The notes beneath the pieces were generated by a model, which was not told where the DNA came from, made no database searches, and worked only from the letters and a program-made list of their open reading frames with translations. The position numbers and the translations under genes were made by a program. Source: Dama dama (Eukaryota > Chordata > Mammalia > Artiodactyla > Cervidae). Taken from it: a DNA stretch of 64,000 nucleotides. Below are positions 54,901-60,808 of this stretch, piece by piece (position 1 is the stretch's first letter; every line of letters starts with the position of its first letter). Location: assembly GCF_033118175.1 (NCBI RefSeq), contig NC_083696.1, forward strand, positions 35,449,001 to 35,513,000, written 5' to 3'.

Positions 54901-55558
54901 TCACATGGCTACCGGCCAGTGACAGAAACGGAGTCCTTACACTCCCACCCCTGCTAAGACGTCATAGTGTTTCACTAGTAAGAGGCAGGTCAAGGTGATT
55001 TTTGTTTCTGTGTCTGCACATGCATGGGAAAACTGAGGCCCAAAAGACAAACTAGTTGACCTAGGATAACCCGCAGATGATAACAGCCAGAAGGAGAAGG
55101 AACCCCCCCCTACCCCCCCCCCCCGCCCAAGACTGCCAGTGAATTATTAAAGCACTGGTTCCAGCAGTCCTGAGAAGACCTTAGGCTTGCATAGCACTTT
55201 TTCATCCTACTTGGCTCCTCCCTAACGTCATTTGGAAAAATGGGGCCCCAAGTCCATGAGCACCAGTCTCCTGGGATCCAGTGATAGATAACAGGACCTT
55301 CTCCTCTCAAGGGGCCCAGAAAGCATCCTTGTCCCTTCTTTCGCCTTTTCTGCCCTTCTGGCAAGTGCTAACAGAGTCTCTTTTTTTTTTTTCCCATAGA
55401 ATCATGATGAAACCTGGAGGAATTACTTTTCAGACATTGATTTCTTCCCCAATGCTGTTTACACCCACTGCTACGACTCGTCCGGAACGAAACTCTTTGT
55501 GGCAGGAGGTCCCCTTCCTTCAGGGCTCCATGGAAACTATGCTGGGCTCTGGAGTTAA
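20435..55558 (+). CDS. DCAF12: DCAF12, DDB1- and CUL4-associated factor 12 (WD40 substrate receptor), nine coding exons
   Basis: Substrate receptor of the CUL4-DDB1 ubiquitin ligase; family knowledge links it to C-terminal degrons ending in two glutamates. Joining 20435-20512, 21828-22082, 42210-42416, 43470-43530, 50352-50545, 51488-51553, 52792-52954, 54704-54882 and 55400-55558 gives 453 codons plus TAA, with all junctions GT-AG and phases matching. Residues 1-50 are basic and disordered-looking (SRKRKAPA, HKRKRLPPVKR; possible nuclear signals). From about residue 110 a WD40 propeller follows, with LFVVDVQT, KDWIFSIAWISD, GSMGLWEV, GYFHLWKAE and SLLFYDIRAQ blades. YDIR at 365-368 is a degenerate WDxR box, the DDB1-contact motif of DCAFs. 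The protein ends GLHGNYAGLWS. Compared with the human protein as I remember it, there are only scattered mild substitutions and no length change. The start has a strong Kozak context (CACTATGG, A at -3). No frameshift was seen. Confidence 0.98.
20661..21275. other. Intron 1, 5' part, nothing recognised
   Basis: GC-moderate intron following the CpG island, without a repeat I can name. Confidence 0.5.
21276..21580 (+). repeat. Two nested Bov-tA SINEs in intron 1
   Basis: A truncated copy (about 21276-21383) breaks off at its GCAGTATTCTT segment, and a second, nearly complete copy starts there (GGGCTTCCCTTGTGGTTCAT). It ends with CAGTACTGAGCAACTTTTAC. Confidence 0.85.
21828..22082 (+). CDS. DCAF12: DCAF12 coding exon 2 (residues 27-111)
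   Basis: Acceptor CTCCACAG, first codons FGWDHSLHKRKR, donor ACG/GTAAGTGT. 255 nt, phase 0 on both sides, so skipping would preserve the frame but remove 85 residues including the basic segment. Confidence 0.98.
22500..23470 (-). mobile_element. BovB LINE, 5'-truncated, in intron 2
   Basis: Begins GTTCAGTTCAGTCGCTCAGT and reaches the RT segment at CTGACCTGCATAG. The minus-strand frame 22713-23483 is open for 256 codons and includes GVRQGCILSPCLFNLYSEC and the palm motif as YVDDTTLMAE, where the usual YADD has become YVDD. The antisense frame is also open (22603-23400), a composition effect. It is antisense to DCAF12. Confidence 0.93.
23471..24033. other. Intron 2, nothing recognised
   Basis: AT-rich sequence ending in a short (TA)n run near 24014. 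No repeat I can name. Confidence 0.45.
24034..24397 (-). repeat. CHR SINE split by Bov-tA
   Basis: The CHR tail and middle (TTTTTGGCTGCACTGGGTC) run to about 24144, a reversed Bov-tA occupies about 24145-24358, and the CHR head side resumes with GGACCAGGGATCAAACCCAG. Confidence 0.8.
24436..24890 (-). repeat. CHR SINE split by BovB
   Basis: The reversed CHR (TCGGTTGCACTAAATCTTCG to CAAACCTGTGTCCTAC) ends at 24684, where a BovB 3' fragment starts. Confidence 0.75.
24685..24876 (-). mobile_element. BovB 3' fragment
   Basis: GTTCAGTTCAGTCGCTCAGT to CCCAGCATCAGGGTCG, about 190 bp, inserted in the CHR SINE. Confidence 0.88.
24895..25092 (+). mobile_element. L1 ORF2 fragment
   Basis: ATTAGAACACAAAGTGATCT, CAGTGCAATCACTATCAAAA and GAACAACAAAGTTGGCAG are sense L1 ORF2 C-terminal sequence. 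It is cut off at the poly(T) of the ISCA1 retrocopy. Confidence 0.75.
25093..25690 (-). pseudogene. ISCA1 processed pseudogene (iron-sulfur cluster assembly 1)
   Basis: ISCA1 is a mitochondrial A-type scaffold for [4Fe-4S] assembly; this is a dead intronless copy. Minus strand: 5'-UTR-like GAGGCTGAGGTGGC at about 25670, start ATG at 25634-25636, M(L)ASLVQATVQAVSKRKLQPT, then after a shift KIKQLLKAKPELVGVKTGI and RTRGRNGLSYTLQ followed by TAA. The first conserved cluster-ligand Cys of the family (in RTRGCNGL) is Arg here. A 2-nt loss breaks the frame at that point, more indels follow, and the original stop falls near 25251-25253. AATAAA lies at 25120-25125 (complement) and the poly(A) at 25093-25099. 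The coding remnant of 386 nt fits the about 129-codon parent. No intron was seen, and it is antisense to DCAF12 in intron 2. The upstream boundary and the duplication are uncertain. Confidence 0.93.
25691..27023. other. Intron 2, nothing firmly recognised
   Basis: 25691-25900 has an open frame on the + strand (ending ..CQKLIVVASSCKTSFS) without any domain I recognise; it may be extra 5' sequence of the ISCA1 retrocopy or unrelated DNA. The rest looks like ordinary unique intron. Confidence 0.4.
27024..27138 (-). repeat. CHR-type SINE, short form
   Basis: CACACAGCTTGTGGGATCTT to GGACCACCAGAGAATCCC. Confidence 0.85.
27171..27462 (-). mobile_element. BovB 3' fragment, diverged
   Basis: The order of TCTGCGACCCCATGG, CATCTCATCCTCTGTCGC and GGCCAAAGTATTGGAGTT is that of the BovB 3' region. 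The terminal repeat itself is degraded. Confidence 0.85.
27463..27912. other. Intron 2, nothing recognised
   Basis: No repeat or coding signal that I can name. Confidence 0.45.
27913..28066 (-). repeat. CHR-type SINE
   Basis: TTATTTGGCTGCACTGGGTC to GGACTACCAGGGAAGTCCC. Confidence 0.9.
28067..29589. other. Intron 2, nothing recognised
   Basis: About 1.5 kb apparently free of recent ruminant retrotransposons. No coding signal. Confidence 0.5.
29767..29998 (+). repeat. CHR SINE with perfect 13-bp duplication in L1
   Basis: AAAACTGACATAA at 29767-29779 and 29986-29998 flanks the SINE body 29780-29985. Confidence 0.93.
30279..30545 (+). repeat. CHR SINE, long form, in L1
   Basis: GGGACTTCCCTGGTGGTCCA head to an ACTAAAAATACATCTCTAAA tail. 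Confidence 0.88.
30981..31150 (+). repeat. CHR SINE in L1
   Basis: GGGGCTTCCCTGGTGGTCCG to an AAATAAATAAAAATTAAAAA tail. Confidence 0.88.
31198..31402 (-). repeat. Bov-tA SINE in L1
   Basis: GTTCAGTCACTAAGTCATGT to CTGAGCCACCTGGAAAGCCC. Confidence 0.9.
31678..31745. repeat. Two adjacent A-rich duplications in the L1 3' UTR
   Basis: AGTAGGGGATTAAA occurs at 31678-31691 and 31697-31710, separated by five A. AGTACAAACTA occurs at 31712-31722 and 31735-31745, separated by AAAACAAAAAGA. Related L1 tails read GGATTAAACAGTACAAACTA once, without either insertion. Confidence 0.8.
31871..33960. other. Intron 2, mostly unique
   Basis: No coding signal. 33770-33920 has a piece (CAAGTTTCCTGGTCCCCACT) that resembles an old MER5-type DNA transposon remnant, low confidence. 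Confidence 0.4.
33961..33994. repeat. (TG)n(TA)n microsatellite
   Basis: A TGTGTGTGTGTG run followed by TATATATATATATATATATA and ACATATGG. A compound dinucleotide repeat, likely length-variable. Confidence 0.9.
34149..34419 (+). repeat. CHR-type SINE, long form
   Basis: GGACTTGCTTGGTCCAGTGG to CAGCGCAGCCAAAAAAAAA. A block in the head is missing (CTTGCTTGGTCCAG against the usual CTTCCCTGGTGGTCCAG). Confidence 0.88.
34508..34587. repeat. Donor-like copy of a dispersed 72-80 bp duplication
   Basis: TTACTTGTCTCAACAGACAA to CTTGACCAGGGATT. The same sequence reappears at 37116-37187 with one substitution and an 8-nt shortening. On its right it runs on into CHR-like sequence (GAACCTGTACCCACTGCATTG), so this copy looks like the original. 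Confidence 0.85.
34769..34972 (-). repeat. CHR-type SINE with perfect 14-bp duplication
   Basis: GGCTCCATTTCTTA at 34769-34782 and 34959-34972 flanks the SINE. Confidence 0.95.
35271..35309 (-). mobile_element. Tail-only retroinsertion (poly(T) between 12-bp repeats)
   Basis: GACCTGTTTTCT at 35271-35282 and 35298-35309 encloses 15 T and nothing else. The layout is that of a target-primed insertion in minus orientation truncated inside its poly(A) tail. Confidence 0.75.
35310..36718. other. Intron 2, AT-rich, otherwise unrecognised
   Basis: Apart from the tail-only insertion at 35760-35801, I see no repeat or coding signal that I can name. Confidence 0.45.
35760..35801 (-). mobile_element. 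Tail-only retroinsertion (poly(T) between 14-bp repeats)
   Basis: CATGCAGAGCTTTT at 35760-35773 and 35788-35801 encloses 14 T. The rebuilt empty site reads GCTTTT/GATACG, close to the L1 endonuclease preference for TTTT/A or TTTT/G. Confidence 0.8.
36719..36990 (-). repeat. CHR-type SINE, long form, diverged
   Basis: TTTTTTGGCTATGCTGGCTC to AACCACCAGAAAAGAAGTCC. Confidence 0.82.
37116..37187. repeat. Recipient-like copy of the dispersed duplication
   Basis: TTACTCGTCTCAACAGACAA to CTTGACCAGGGATT, sitting between AT-rich unique flanks without a poly(A) run or target-site duplication. See 34508-34587. Confidence 0.85.
37329..37465 (+). repeat. CHR-type SINE, short form
   Basis: GGGACTTCCTTGGTGGTCCA to an AAAATAAATAAGTAAATAG tail. 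Confidence 0.88.
37466..38320. other. Intron 2, nothing recognised
   Basis: No gene or nameable repeat. Frames at 37827-38156 (minus) and 38025-38306 (plus) overlap on opposite strands and lack domains. Confidence 0.45.
38330..38540 (+). repeat. MIR element
   Basis: CTATTCTGTGCTGAGCCCTG, TAGCAGCCCTACTAGATAAA and AAGGTTGAATGACTGATCAA follow the MIR core order. Confidence 0.7.
38701..39040. repeat. MER5-like hAT transposon remnant
   Basis: It starts CCAGTGCTTCTCAGAC and ends CAGTTTGAGAATCACTGG, near-complementary ends as in MER5-type nonautonomous DNA transposons. The interior is diverged. Confidence 0.55.
39146..39301 (+). repeat. Bov-tA SINE, 3'-truncated
   Basis: GGGCTTCCCTGATGGCTCAG to GACAGAAACCTGGCAGGCT. 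The usual BovB-like terminus is absent. Confidence 0.88.
39302..40091. other. Intron 2, unique with possible L2/MIR remnant
   Basis: 39770-40010 resembles an old L2/MIR-type interior. No coding signal. Confidence 0.4.
40092..40510 (-). pseudogene. Retrocopy of an unidentified mRNA 3' region
   Basis: TAAGCAGTTCTTCC (40092-40105) and TAAGCAGTTCTTTC (40497-40510) match at 13 of 14 bases. Between them, on the minus strand, about 375 nt of non-repeat sequence end in CCAATAAAAC (polyadenylation signal) and a poly(A) of about 15. No ORF of note, so it is probably 3'-UTR sequence from a 5'-truncated copy. I do not recognise the parent gene. Confidence 0.82.
40600..40826 (-). repeat. Bov-tA SINE with 12-bp duplication
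   Basis: GAATTTAGGGGAA flanks the SINE at 40600-40612 and 40815-40826, with the edge base shared. Confidence 0.9.
40827..42209. other. 3' end of intron 2, nothing recognised
   Basis: Unique-looking intron leading to the acceptor of exon 3. Confidence 0.5.
42210..42416 (+). CDS. DCAF12: DCAF12 coding exon 3 (residues 112-180)
   Basis: LFVVDVQTSQITKI to DPVCVGD, acceptor TCTCTTGTAG, donor GAT/GTAAGTCT. 207 nt, phase 0. Carries the first propeller strands including IHAIELNPSRTLLATGG. Confidence 0.98.
42417..43469. other. DCAF12: DCAF12 intron 3
   Basis: 42720-43010 looks like a MIR3/L2-type repeat (GGCATTGTTTTAGACTCTGG, GCAGTGAATAAAAGAGACAA). The acceptor has a long C/T tract (43418-43460) and an unusual GTGAAG/GAC end. 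Confidence 0.6.
43470..43530 (+). CDS. DCAF12: DCAF12 coding exon 4 (residues 181-201)
   Basis: 61-nt small exon encoding DGHKDWIFSIAWISDTMAVS plus one base, donor TCTG/GTAAATTG. It shifts phase, so skipping would frameshift the protein. Confidence 0.97.
43531..44082. other. Intron 4, 5' part, nothing recognised
   Basis: No coding signal or nameable repeat. Confidence 0.45.
44083..44263 (+). repeat. Bov-tA SINE with internal deletion
   Basis: TGGCTTCCCAGGTGGCACAG to CCTAACTGAGCGATGG. The tRNA-like B-box segment is missing. Confidence 0.82.
44330..44525 (+). repeat. MIR element
   Basis: ATCATCATAACAATCCTAGA, CCTCATTTCACAATTGAGAA, ATTTGCCAGAGGCTACAGAG and GGATCTGAAGCCAG follow the MIR core order. 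Confidence 0.75.
45467..45785 (-). repeat. CHR SINE, long form, in L1
   Basis: TTTTGGCTGCTTTGGGTCTT to CCACTACCACCAGGGCAGTC. Confidence 0.85.
46334..46570 (+). repeat. CHR SINE in L1
   Basis: GGGAACATCCCTGGTGGTGC to a CAGCCAAAGTAGCATTTAAT tail. Confidence 0.85.
46585..46700 (+). repeat. CHR SINE, short form, in L1
   Basis: AATTCCCTGGCAGTCCAGTG to CCACGTGGCACCTCCAAAAA. Confidence 0.85.
47337..47455 (+). repeat. CHR SINE, short form
   Basis: GGGACTTCCCTGGTGGTCCA to an 18-A tail. ATTAAAATCTA flanks it on both sides. Confidence 0.9.
47454..47560. repeat. AT-rich TTAAAATCTAAA array and 11-bp inverted repeat
   Basis: About eight degenerate copies of (T)TAAAATCTAAA from the SINE flank outward, then a perfect hairpin: TCTCAATAGAA (47531-47541), 8-nt loop, TTCTATTGAGA (47550-47560). 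Confidence 0.8.
47561..48072. other. Intron 4, unresolved sequence
   Basis: A minus-strand frame (47567-47773) encodes a hydrophobic stretch (QNYILGTLMGFCCVCRGFI) but I find no family, no poly(A) and no duplication. Confidence 0.3.
48073..48195 (+). repeat. CHR-type SINE
   Basis: GAACTGCCCTGGCAGTTCAG to a TCAAAAAAAAAAAAGC tail. Confidence 0.85.
48196..50004. other. Intron 4, mostly unique
   Basis: 48960-49320 may be an old L1 or DNA-transposon remnant. No coding signal. Confidence 0.4.
50005..50128 (+). repeat. CHR-type SINE, short form
   Basis: GGGACTTCCTTGGCAGTGCA to CAGGCATGGTCAAAAATATA. It lies about 220 bp upstream of exon 5. Confidence 0.88.
50352..50545 (+). CDS. DCAF12: DCAF12 coding exon 5 (residues 201-265)
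   Basis: Acceptor CTCTCCCGGCAG, then (G)SRDGSMGLWEVTEDVLTKSD to ALAFNNRNK, donor AAG/GTAGGAGC. 194 nt; the first two bases complete Gly201. Includes the GLWEV blade end. Confidence 0.98.
50546..51487. other. DCAF12: DCAF12 intron 5, nothing recognised
   Basis: No repeat I can name. Acceptor TTGCTTTTGCAG. Confidence 0.55.
51488..51553 (+). CDS. DCAF12: DCAF12 coding exon 6 (residues 266-287)
   Basis: 66-nt small exon encoding ELGAVSLDGYFHLWKAENTL plus SK. In frame on both sides, with a weak donor (AAG/GTGTGAAG). Skipping would delete one blade strand set without a frameshift. Confidence 0.97.
51554..52791. other. DCAF12: DCAF12 intron 6
   Basis: Unique except for a SINE at 51943-52065. Long branch/acceptor tract TTTCTCCTCTCTGTTTTCAG. 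Confidence 0.55.
51943..52065 (-). repeat. Bov-A type SINE
   Basis: GGTTGCTTAGTCATGTCCCA to GCCATTTCTTTCTCCAATGC. AAGGTATG flanks both sides. Confidence 0.87.
52792..52954 (+). CDS. DCAF12: DCAF12 coding exon 7 (residues 288-342)
   Basis: LLSTKLPYCRENVCLAYGNE to VCSRERGS plus one base, donor AGCG/GTAAGAGC. 163 nt. Contains WSVYAVGSQAHVSFLDPRQ, a propeller blade. Confidence 0.98.
52955..54703. other. DCAF12: DCAF12 intron 7
   Basis: 53210-53450 resembles an old L1 3' end (TATATTAAAACTTCACATTG, GTATGTCAATAAAGAAG) and 53590-53760 a MIR (CCCCATTTTATAGAGGAGGA). Acceptor TTTCTTTCTCTCAG. Confidence 0.6.
54704..54882 (+). CDS. DCAF12: DCAF12 coding exon 8 (residues 342-401)
   Basis: (G)IRSVSFYEHIITVGTGQG, then SLLFYDIRAQRFLEEKLSAC to TTGKGWL, donor CTG/GTGAGTTA. 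179 nt. Holds the YDIR DDB1-contact box. Confidence 0.98.
54883..55399. other. DCAF12: DCAF12 intron 8 with C-rich tract
   Basis: 55103-55128 is C8-TA-C12-G-C3, G-rich on the other strand. The acceptor has a 15-T tract before CCCATAG. Confidence 0.65.
55400..55558 (+). CDS. DCAF12: DCAF12 coding exon 9 (residues 402-453) and stop
   Basis: NHDETWRNYFSDIDFFPNAV to GLHGNYAGLWS then TAA at 55556-55558. Confidence 0.98.
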   Translation, partial: NHDETWRNYFSDIDFFPNAVYTHCYDSSGTKLFVAGGPLPSGLHGNYAGLWS

Positions 55559-56079
55559 TGACAACCAACTCTCTCCCCAAATGCAGAGATTTACACTAAC
55601 TTCCATCTTCAGTTTCCATTTCTTCTTTTGATTTTTTTCCAATTGTGTGAGACCCTCATATTTTAGTGGGAACACCAGAGTTTGCCTATGCTTTAGGCAC
55701 TTGACAGGAAGAACCTCTGTACAGAAATTTAAAGGACTTTTTGTTTTTTTGTTTCGTTTTTTCTTTTTTTGGTAAGCAGACTTTAACTTTCCTATCTTTT
55801 TTCTTTCTGGCTTCTCAACCAGACATTGTTAATTCCTGTTTGTATTTTTTCTTTAAGTGACACACACTCTCCCCTCTCTGGGTTCCTTAGGTTGACATAG
55901 TCATCCTCACCCTTACTTCACTCTTGAGAGGTAGGGCTCCTTTATAATTATACAGTTGCTGTCCTAGACTTTCTGTGAAAGTTTGGGGGCTGTGTGTGTG
56001 GTGTATGTGTGTGAGAGAGAACTTGTGTGCCTGTAAGTACCGTGTGTCATTGAAGTTACCTGGAGTGAGGATTACTGTA

Positions 56080-56085
56080 ATTAAA
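56080..56085 (+). promoter_or_regulatory. Proximal polyadenylation signal candidate (ATTAAA)
   Basis: ATTAAA about 520 nt after the stop codon. The following sequence has ACAACTTTATTCACAG but no marked GT-rich element, so use is uncertain. Confidence 0.4.
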
Positions 56086-57459
56086 ATATTTATAAAAGAA
56101 ACAACTTTATTCACAGAGTCTAGCTTTGGGACTGGTCTTTATCTTGTTTTGTAAAGTCTGACACTGATTATAGAAAGTAAAAATAGAAAGGAAAACAAAC
56201 CACCAGTAGGAAACCCTTTGAATTCGATTGAAAGCTTCCTGGGCCTCTGACGCCAGGACTGCAAAGTAACCCATCTCCCACCTGCCCCTCCCCTTCTGTG
56301 TGACCCCCGGGGAGGACATTTCTGTGTATGTGTCACTTCCACTTCAGTTTCCCATCTGGTCCAATCCGCGGCCACTCCCCCCAAAACAGCAGAGTCTCAG
56401 TTCAAAATGCGGCTCTGGCAGTTGCAGAAGGCCTAGTGGGACTTGGTAAAAAGAATTTCCATTCCAACCTCCCTCTCCCTCCTCTCAGACAAGACCTGAT
56501 ATGGTTCCTCAGGGACCTGGAATGGGAGACCTCAGGTCTGCTAAAATTCACATGCTTCGGTCCCTTTGGCTTTGAGGAGAAACTTCTTTGCCTTTCTTCT
56601 AATCTCCCCAGCGGGTTTTGCGTTTGTTTTTTTAAAACAGGTTCAGTTCAGGAGGGTGGGGATGAGCAGGGGCTTTATCTGTGTGTAGTGAGTGCCTCGT
56701 GTGTGGAATGTGTGTTTTCTGAAGACAGTGGAGCCACTCTTGGCTCAGCCCTGGGATGGCGACGGGGTGGCCTATAGCCAGCAGCCTTGTGCATGTAAAA
56801 GCAGCGATGTGATCAGTGATTTGTTTCGCCCGTGAACTGTGTAGTCTGAGGTTTTTGAACTTGCAGGCAACTGACTGACCAGTTACTCCTTGCTTTTTTA
56901 TGCATCATATTGCAGATAAGAGCTGTTCCCACCCCCACATTCCTCCACCACTCTAAGCACATACTCTGTTTCTGGTAGCAGCCCATTCTGGGGGAAAGAA
57001 GTCATATTCCTGCACTCGCGTCCAAGTCGCTTTCCTAGTTGTCCCCCCTGCTCTGGGTATAACTGAAGAGATTGAAAAAAAAAAGTATCTTCTCTTTGGT
57101 GATGGCGGGCTAATGGGGAGGGGAGACAGCAAGTCCACCCTGTATAGTGTTGGCAAGGCATACACCACAGGTTCTAGAATTCTCATCTTCTAACCTAGAG
57201 ACATAGGTGCTATAAACAGTGAATTAAGCAAAATGCTGGATGCTACAGATCTTTTAATTGTCTTAATTTTTTTCTATTATTAAACTACAAGCTGTAGATT
57301 TCTTAGTTCTCACAGAACTCATTTTAAACCTACTTGTATGAAAAAATAATTTTAGGATGTTTTGTACTGTTGCCAGACCCTCTTCTGTGATGGGTAATGC
57401 GTTTGATTGTTTGAGGTTTTGTTTTTCAAAATGTAGCACTTGACTTTTTGCCAAGTAAA

Positions 57460-57469
57460 AATAAATAAA
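57460..57469 (+). promoter_or_regulatory. Distal polyadenylation signal, tandem AATAAA
   Basis: AATAAA at 57460-57465 and 57464-57469, followed by the GT-rich GTGGTTTGAGTATGTGTAG downstream of a plausible cleavage region near 57480-57490. This is the best candidate for the main DCAF12 3' end. Confidence 0.72.
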
Positions 57470-57499
57470 TATTCCAGTGCGAAGTGGTTTGAGTATGTG

Positions 57500-60234
57500 T
57501 AGCCAAGAGGCAGCAGGAAAAAGGTCCCCAGTGACTGGTTGGAAGGCCAGTTTGGGATTCTCGGATTGCTTGAAGCAGAACACAGGAGTTCCCTCAAGGG
57601 TAAAGGTGGGTCAAGGGCAAACACACAGACACTAATACCTGCTTCCTCTTGGTCCCCAACCCTGGCCCAGGAGCAGTTGCTCCGGAGTCCAGTTGAGAGT
57701 AGGCATGCCTGGAGGAAGTGGTGTGGTGCTTGGAGAAAAGCAGAGACTGACGGAGGGAGCATGCTAGTCCTTGCTCTGAGTGACTGGATGAGCAGAGTGA
57801 CCAGCTCCTCTTACATAAACTGGGGGTGGTGATGGGCCCCATCTGCTTCAGTGGGGGGGACTGAGAATGACTGAAAGTGCCCCAGGAACAGGCTTTCATT
57901 TTGTCAAAGTTGGAACCGTAGATCCTAACTGTAAGAGGAGAAACCAGTGTCTTTAGTAAGTGATGTTCTTCCCAGTGGGCTGTCGCGCTGAGAAAGGTGG
58001 ACTGCTGAACCCTACCACACTCCTCACAGTCATCTCTGGAGGACCCATCAGGACTGGGCCTCAGAGTCAAGCAAGCTGGATACAGCTGCTGTTAGAAACT
58101 GCTTGAGAAGATGATTCATACAAGCAACTACCTATTGATATATGATCAAAGGCTGCAAACAGGAAAGGGGAAGCGAAAGAGTTGAAGCGGTGGAAAGGGC
58201 TTCCCAGAGGAGAAGAGTTAAAGCATTTGGAAAGGGACTGAAATTAGCCTTTCCCAGAATGAGATGTTTCAGAATCCCCAATCCATGGAACAGTAATGGG
58301 CATTTGCAAAATGTCCCATGTTCAGATTACTTGGGGGAAATGTAGATGAAAACAAAGACATGTTTCTTCACAACCTGAGGTTTGGGGTTACCATGGGACT
58401 CGTGCATGAGACATGCTCAGAAAAAGGTGACGGAGTGTGAGGAGGGCCTGGCCTAGACCTCTGGCCTCCGTGGAATCTTGGCCCTGCTCCCACTTTCCAG
58501 CCAGACTTTGAAGCAAACTATGTATCACAGAAGGGCTTTGTGGGCTTACTTGGTCCCTCCCCTTCCTGCCAGCAGGCCTTAACTCCCAGGCCATGAAAGA
58601 AAGTCCTTGTTCTCAGGCACATGCCTCATTTGAAATGGTCTACTGGCTCCTCCTATCATACTTTGGGTCCTTTTGCAGACGGCTTTGGAATCTCATTTAT
58701 GCTCCAGGTCCCCCCATTCCTGCCACTCCGAAAGTGGATTAGTATTAATCTGGTCCATCAAGATAACAATGTTAAATTTATTAGTGTTCCTAATAAAGCT
58801 AAAGATTGCCAACCCAGAGCTCTCTGATCCCAAACATTGCCTAGAACAGGTAGGAAAAGTAAGGGTGTCAAGATCCTTGCTTTAGGATTGGGGGGTCAGT
58901 CTTCTAAGATCCTACAATCCAAGTGTTTTCCTTTCTTTTCAGTTGGCTAGTGTCTCAGAGACAACAATGTTGGGGCACAGGGTATGAAGGGAAGAAAACA
59001 AATATTCCATGTTTCTTGCTTTTAGCCACATCTCATTTCATACTATTGTGCTGAAATGGCTGGAAGCTTTGAAAGGGTAGAAACATGGGCTTCTAATTCT
59101 GTAGTTACTGACAAAGACAAAAAAAAAAATTCAGGTTTGTTAACTTGATTCTCCTGCCTTCATTTCAGTTCCTCCAAAGAATAATCTAGAGAAACAAATG
59201 TTAGAAATTTGTTTCTAAACTACCTCTAGAGAGAGAGAGGTATGAACTGAACTCAAGATGGAATTGTGTAAACCTGTGATTCAGCTCTCCAGACAGGTGT
59301 GAGTTGTCCTCTTAAATTCCCTCTGGGTTGAGCCTCACATCTGAACACTCCTCTTGATTAGTGTGTAATTGCTGAAGTCAGAACTTTTAAACGATAATCA
59401 TACTCATTAGCTCAGCTCAGTGTCACATGTTTACTGCCTTTGTTGTTAAGCAGTATTCAGAGTTGTAATTAACATCCCTAGTGCTCTGAACAGGAAGAAA
59501 ACAAATGATCAACTCCCATCTTAAAATAAACTTCCCTCACTCATAGCTACTTTTTCCTTAGCTGATGACAGCTTGGATAGAGGACTGGAAATAATAATCC
59601 AGCTTCTTTGTTCTCCAGGGTCAAGGCCATTTGTCAATGCAGAGAACACTGTGCTGGTTACCTTGGCCTGAGCTGTAGCAGTTTGGGCCCTACAATGTGT
59701 TGCTTACCTAAGAAGCATCCTTGACCATCACCACCCCTATTCTGCTTCCCTTGGCTCTTCTGCTAAAAACGCAAAATCATTGCTCTAATCACCACGCTTA
59801 AGTGTCCACCATTAGATCTTTCTCTTTTCTTGAGGGAGGAGGATGTTGTATTACCTGATTAAAGATACTGGGGGAAAAAAAAAAGACACTATTGCTCCTC
59901 CTTTAAAGTGCCAATTGCCCAAGGTGAGTGTGGCCTGCAAGGGGAGGATATGGGTTCAGTTACAGTTTTACCACTGATGCTCATGGACATGAATTTAAAC
60001 AAGTCTTTACTCCTCTCTGGACATGAGTTTTTTTGTTTTTTTTTTTTTTAATCTTATACAATGAAGACAGGAATTCAAATTAGACATTAGATTTCTGTCA
60101 TCCACAACTATTGTACTGGTGCAGGGAAGCCTAAGAAGAATTGGAAGTAATCCTCTACTAGTGTTCTCAAAGCAAGTAAATAGAGTAGGGTTTATTAAAT
60201 GAGTCTTATTTTCCTAATAATTTCCAATAAAACA
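57500..60234. other. 3' flank, mostly unique
   Basis: No recent ruminant retrotransposons and no domain-bearing ORF. A further AATAAA at 58791-58796 could serve a longer transcript. No neighbouring gene is visible on either strand. Confidence 0.5.
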
Positions 60235-60305
60235 TTGGAAATTGTAGGTTGAATGGTGTACCCACAAAATTCAAGTCTACCAGAACCTCGGAGCAGTGAT
60301 AGGAT

Positions 60306-60506
60306 TAGTCACTCAGTCGTGTCTGACTCTGTGACCCCATGGACTGGAGCCCGCCAGGCTCCTCTGTCCATGGGATTCTCCAGGCAAGAATTGTGGAGTG
60401 AGTGGCCATTCCCTCCTCCAGGGGATCTTCCTGACCCAGGGATTGAACCTGGGTCTCCTGCATTGCAGGCAGATTCTTTACCATCTGAGCCACCAGGGAA
60501 GCCACC
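60306..60506 (-). repeat. Bov-tA SINE in LTR
   Basis: GTCACTCAGTCGTGTCTGAC to GCCACCAGGGAAGCCACCAG. Confidence 0.9.
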
Positions 60507-60604
60507 AGATCATCACTGTGACCTTTAAGGTCTTTGTCGATGTAATTAGGAAGGATTGAGATGGGCTTATACTGAGTTAGGGAGTCCCTAACTCCAATGA
60601 GAGG

Positions 60605-60808
60605 GCTTCCCTGGTAGTTTAGACAGTAAAGAATCTGCTTGCAATGCAGGAGACCTGGGTTTGATCTCTGGGTGAGGACAATCCCCAGGAGAAAAGAGTG
60701 GCTACCAGTCTTCTTGCCTGGAGAATTCATGTACAGAGGAGCCTGGTGATCTACAGTCTGTGGGGTCACAAAGAGTCGGACATGACTGAGTGACTAACAC
60801 ACACATAC
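60605..60808 (+). repeat. Bov-tA SINE in LTR
   Basis: GGGCTTCCCTGGTAGTTTAG to GACTAACACACACATACAC. CCAATGAG flanks it. Confidence 0.9.

Larger units (their letters stand above)
55559..57490 (+). other. DCAF12: DCAF12 3' UTR (probable extent)
   Basis: Starts after TAA at 55558. No SINE or LINE of recent origin is present in this 1.9 kb, unlike the surrounding introns, as expected for a transcribed UTR. Contains T-rich stretches at 55740-55810 and a GTGTGTGTGG tract near 55990. The end is inferred from the poly(A) signals. Confidence 0.75.

Noticed and set aside
57500..60234. Possible neighbouring gene downstream of DCAF12
   Set aside because: No exon-like frames with domain content or paired splice sites. 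In human, the next gene on this side (UBAP2, from memory) is tens of kilobases away.
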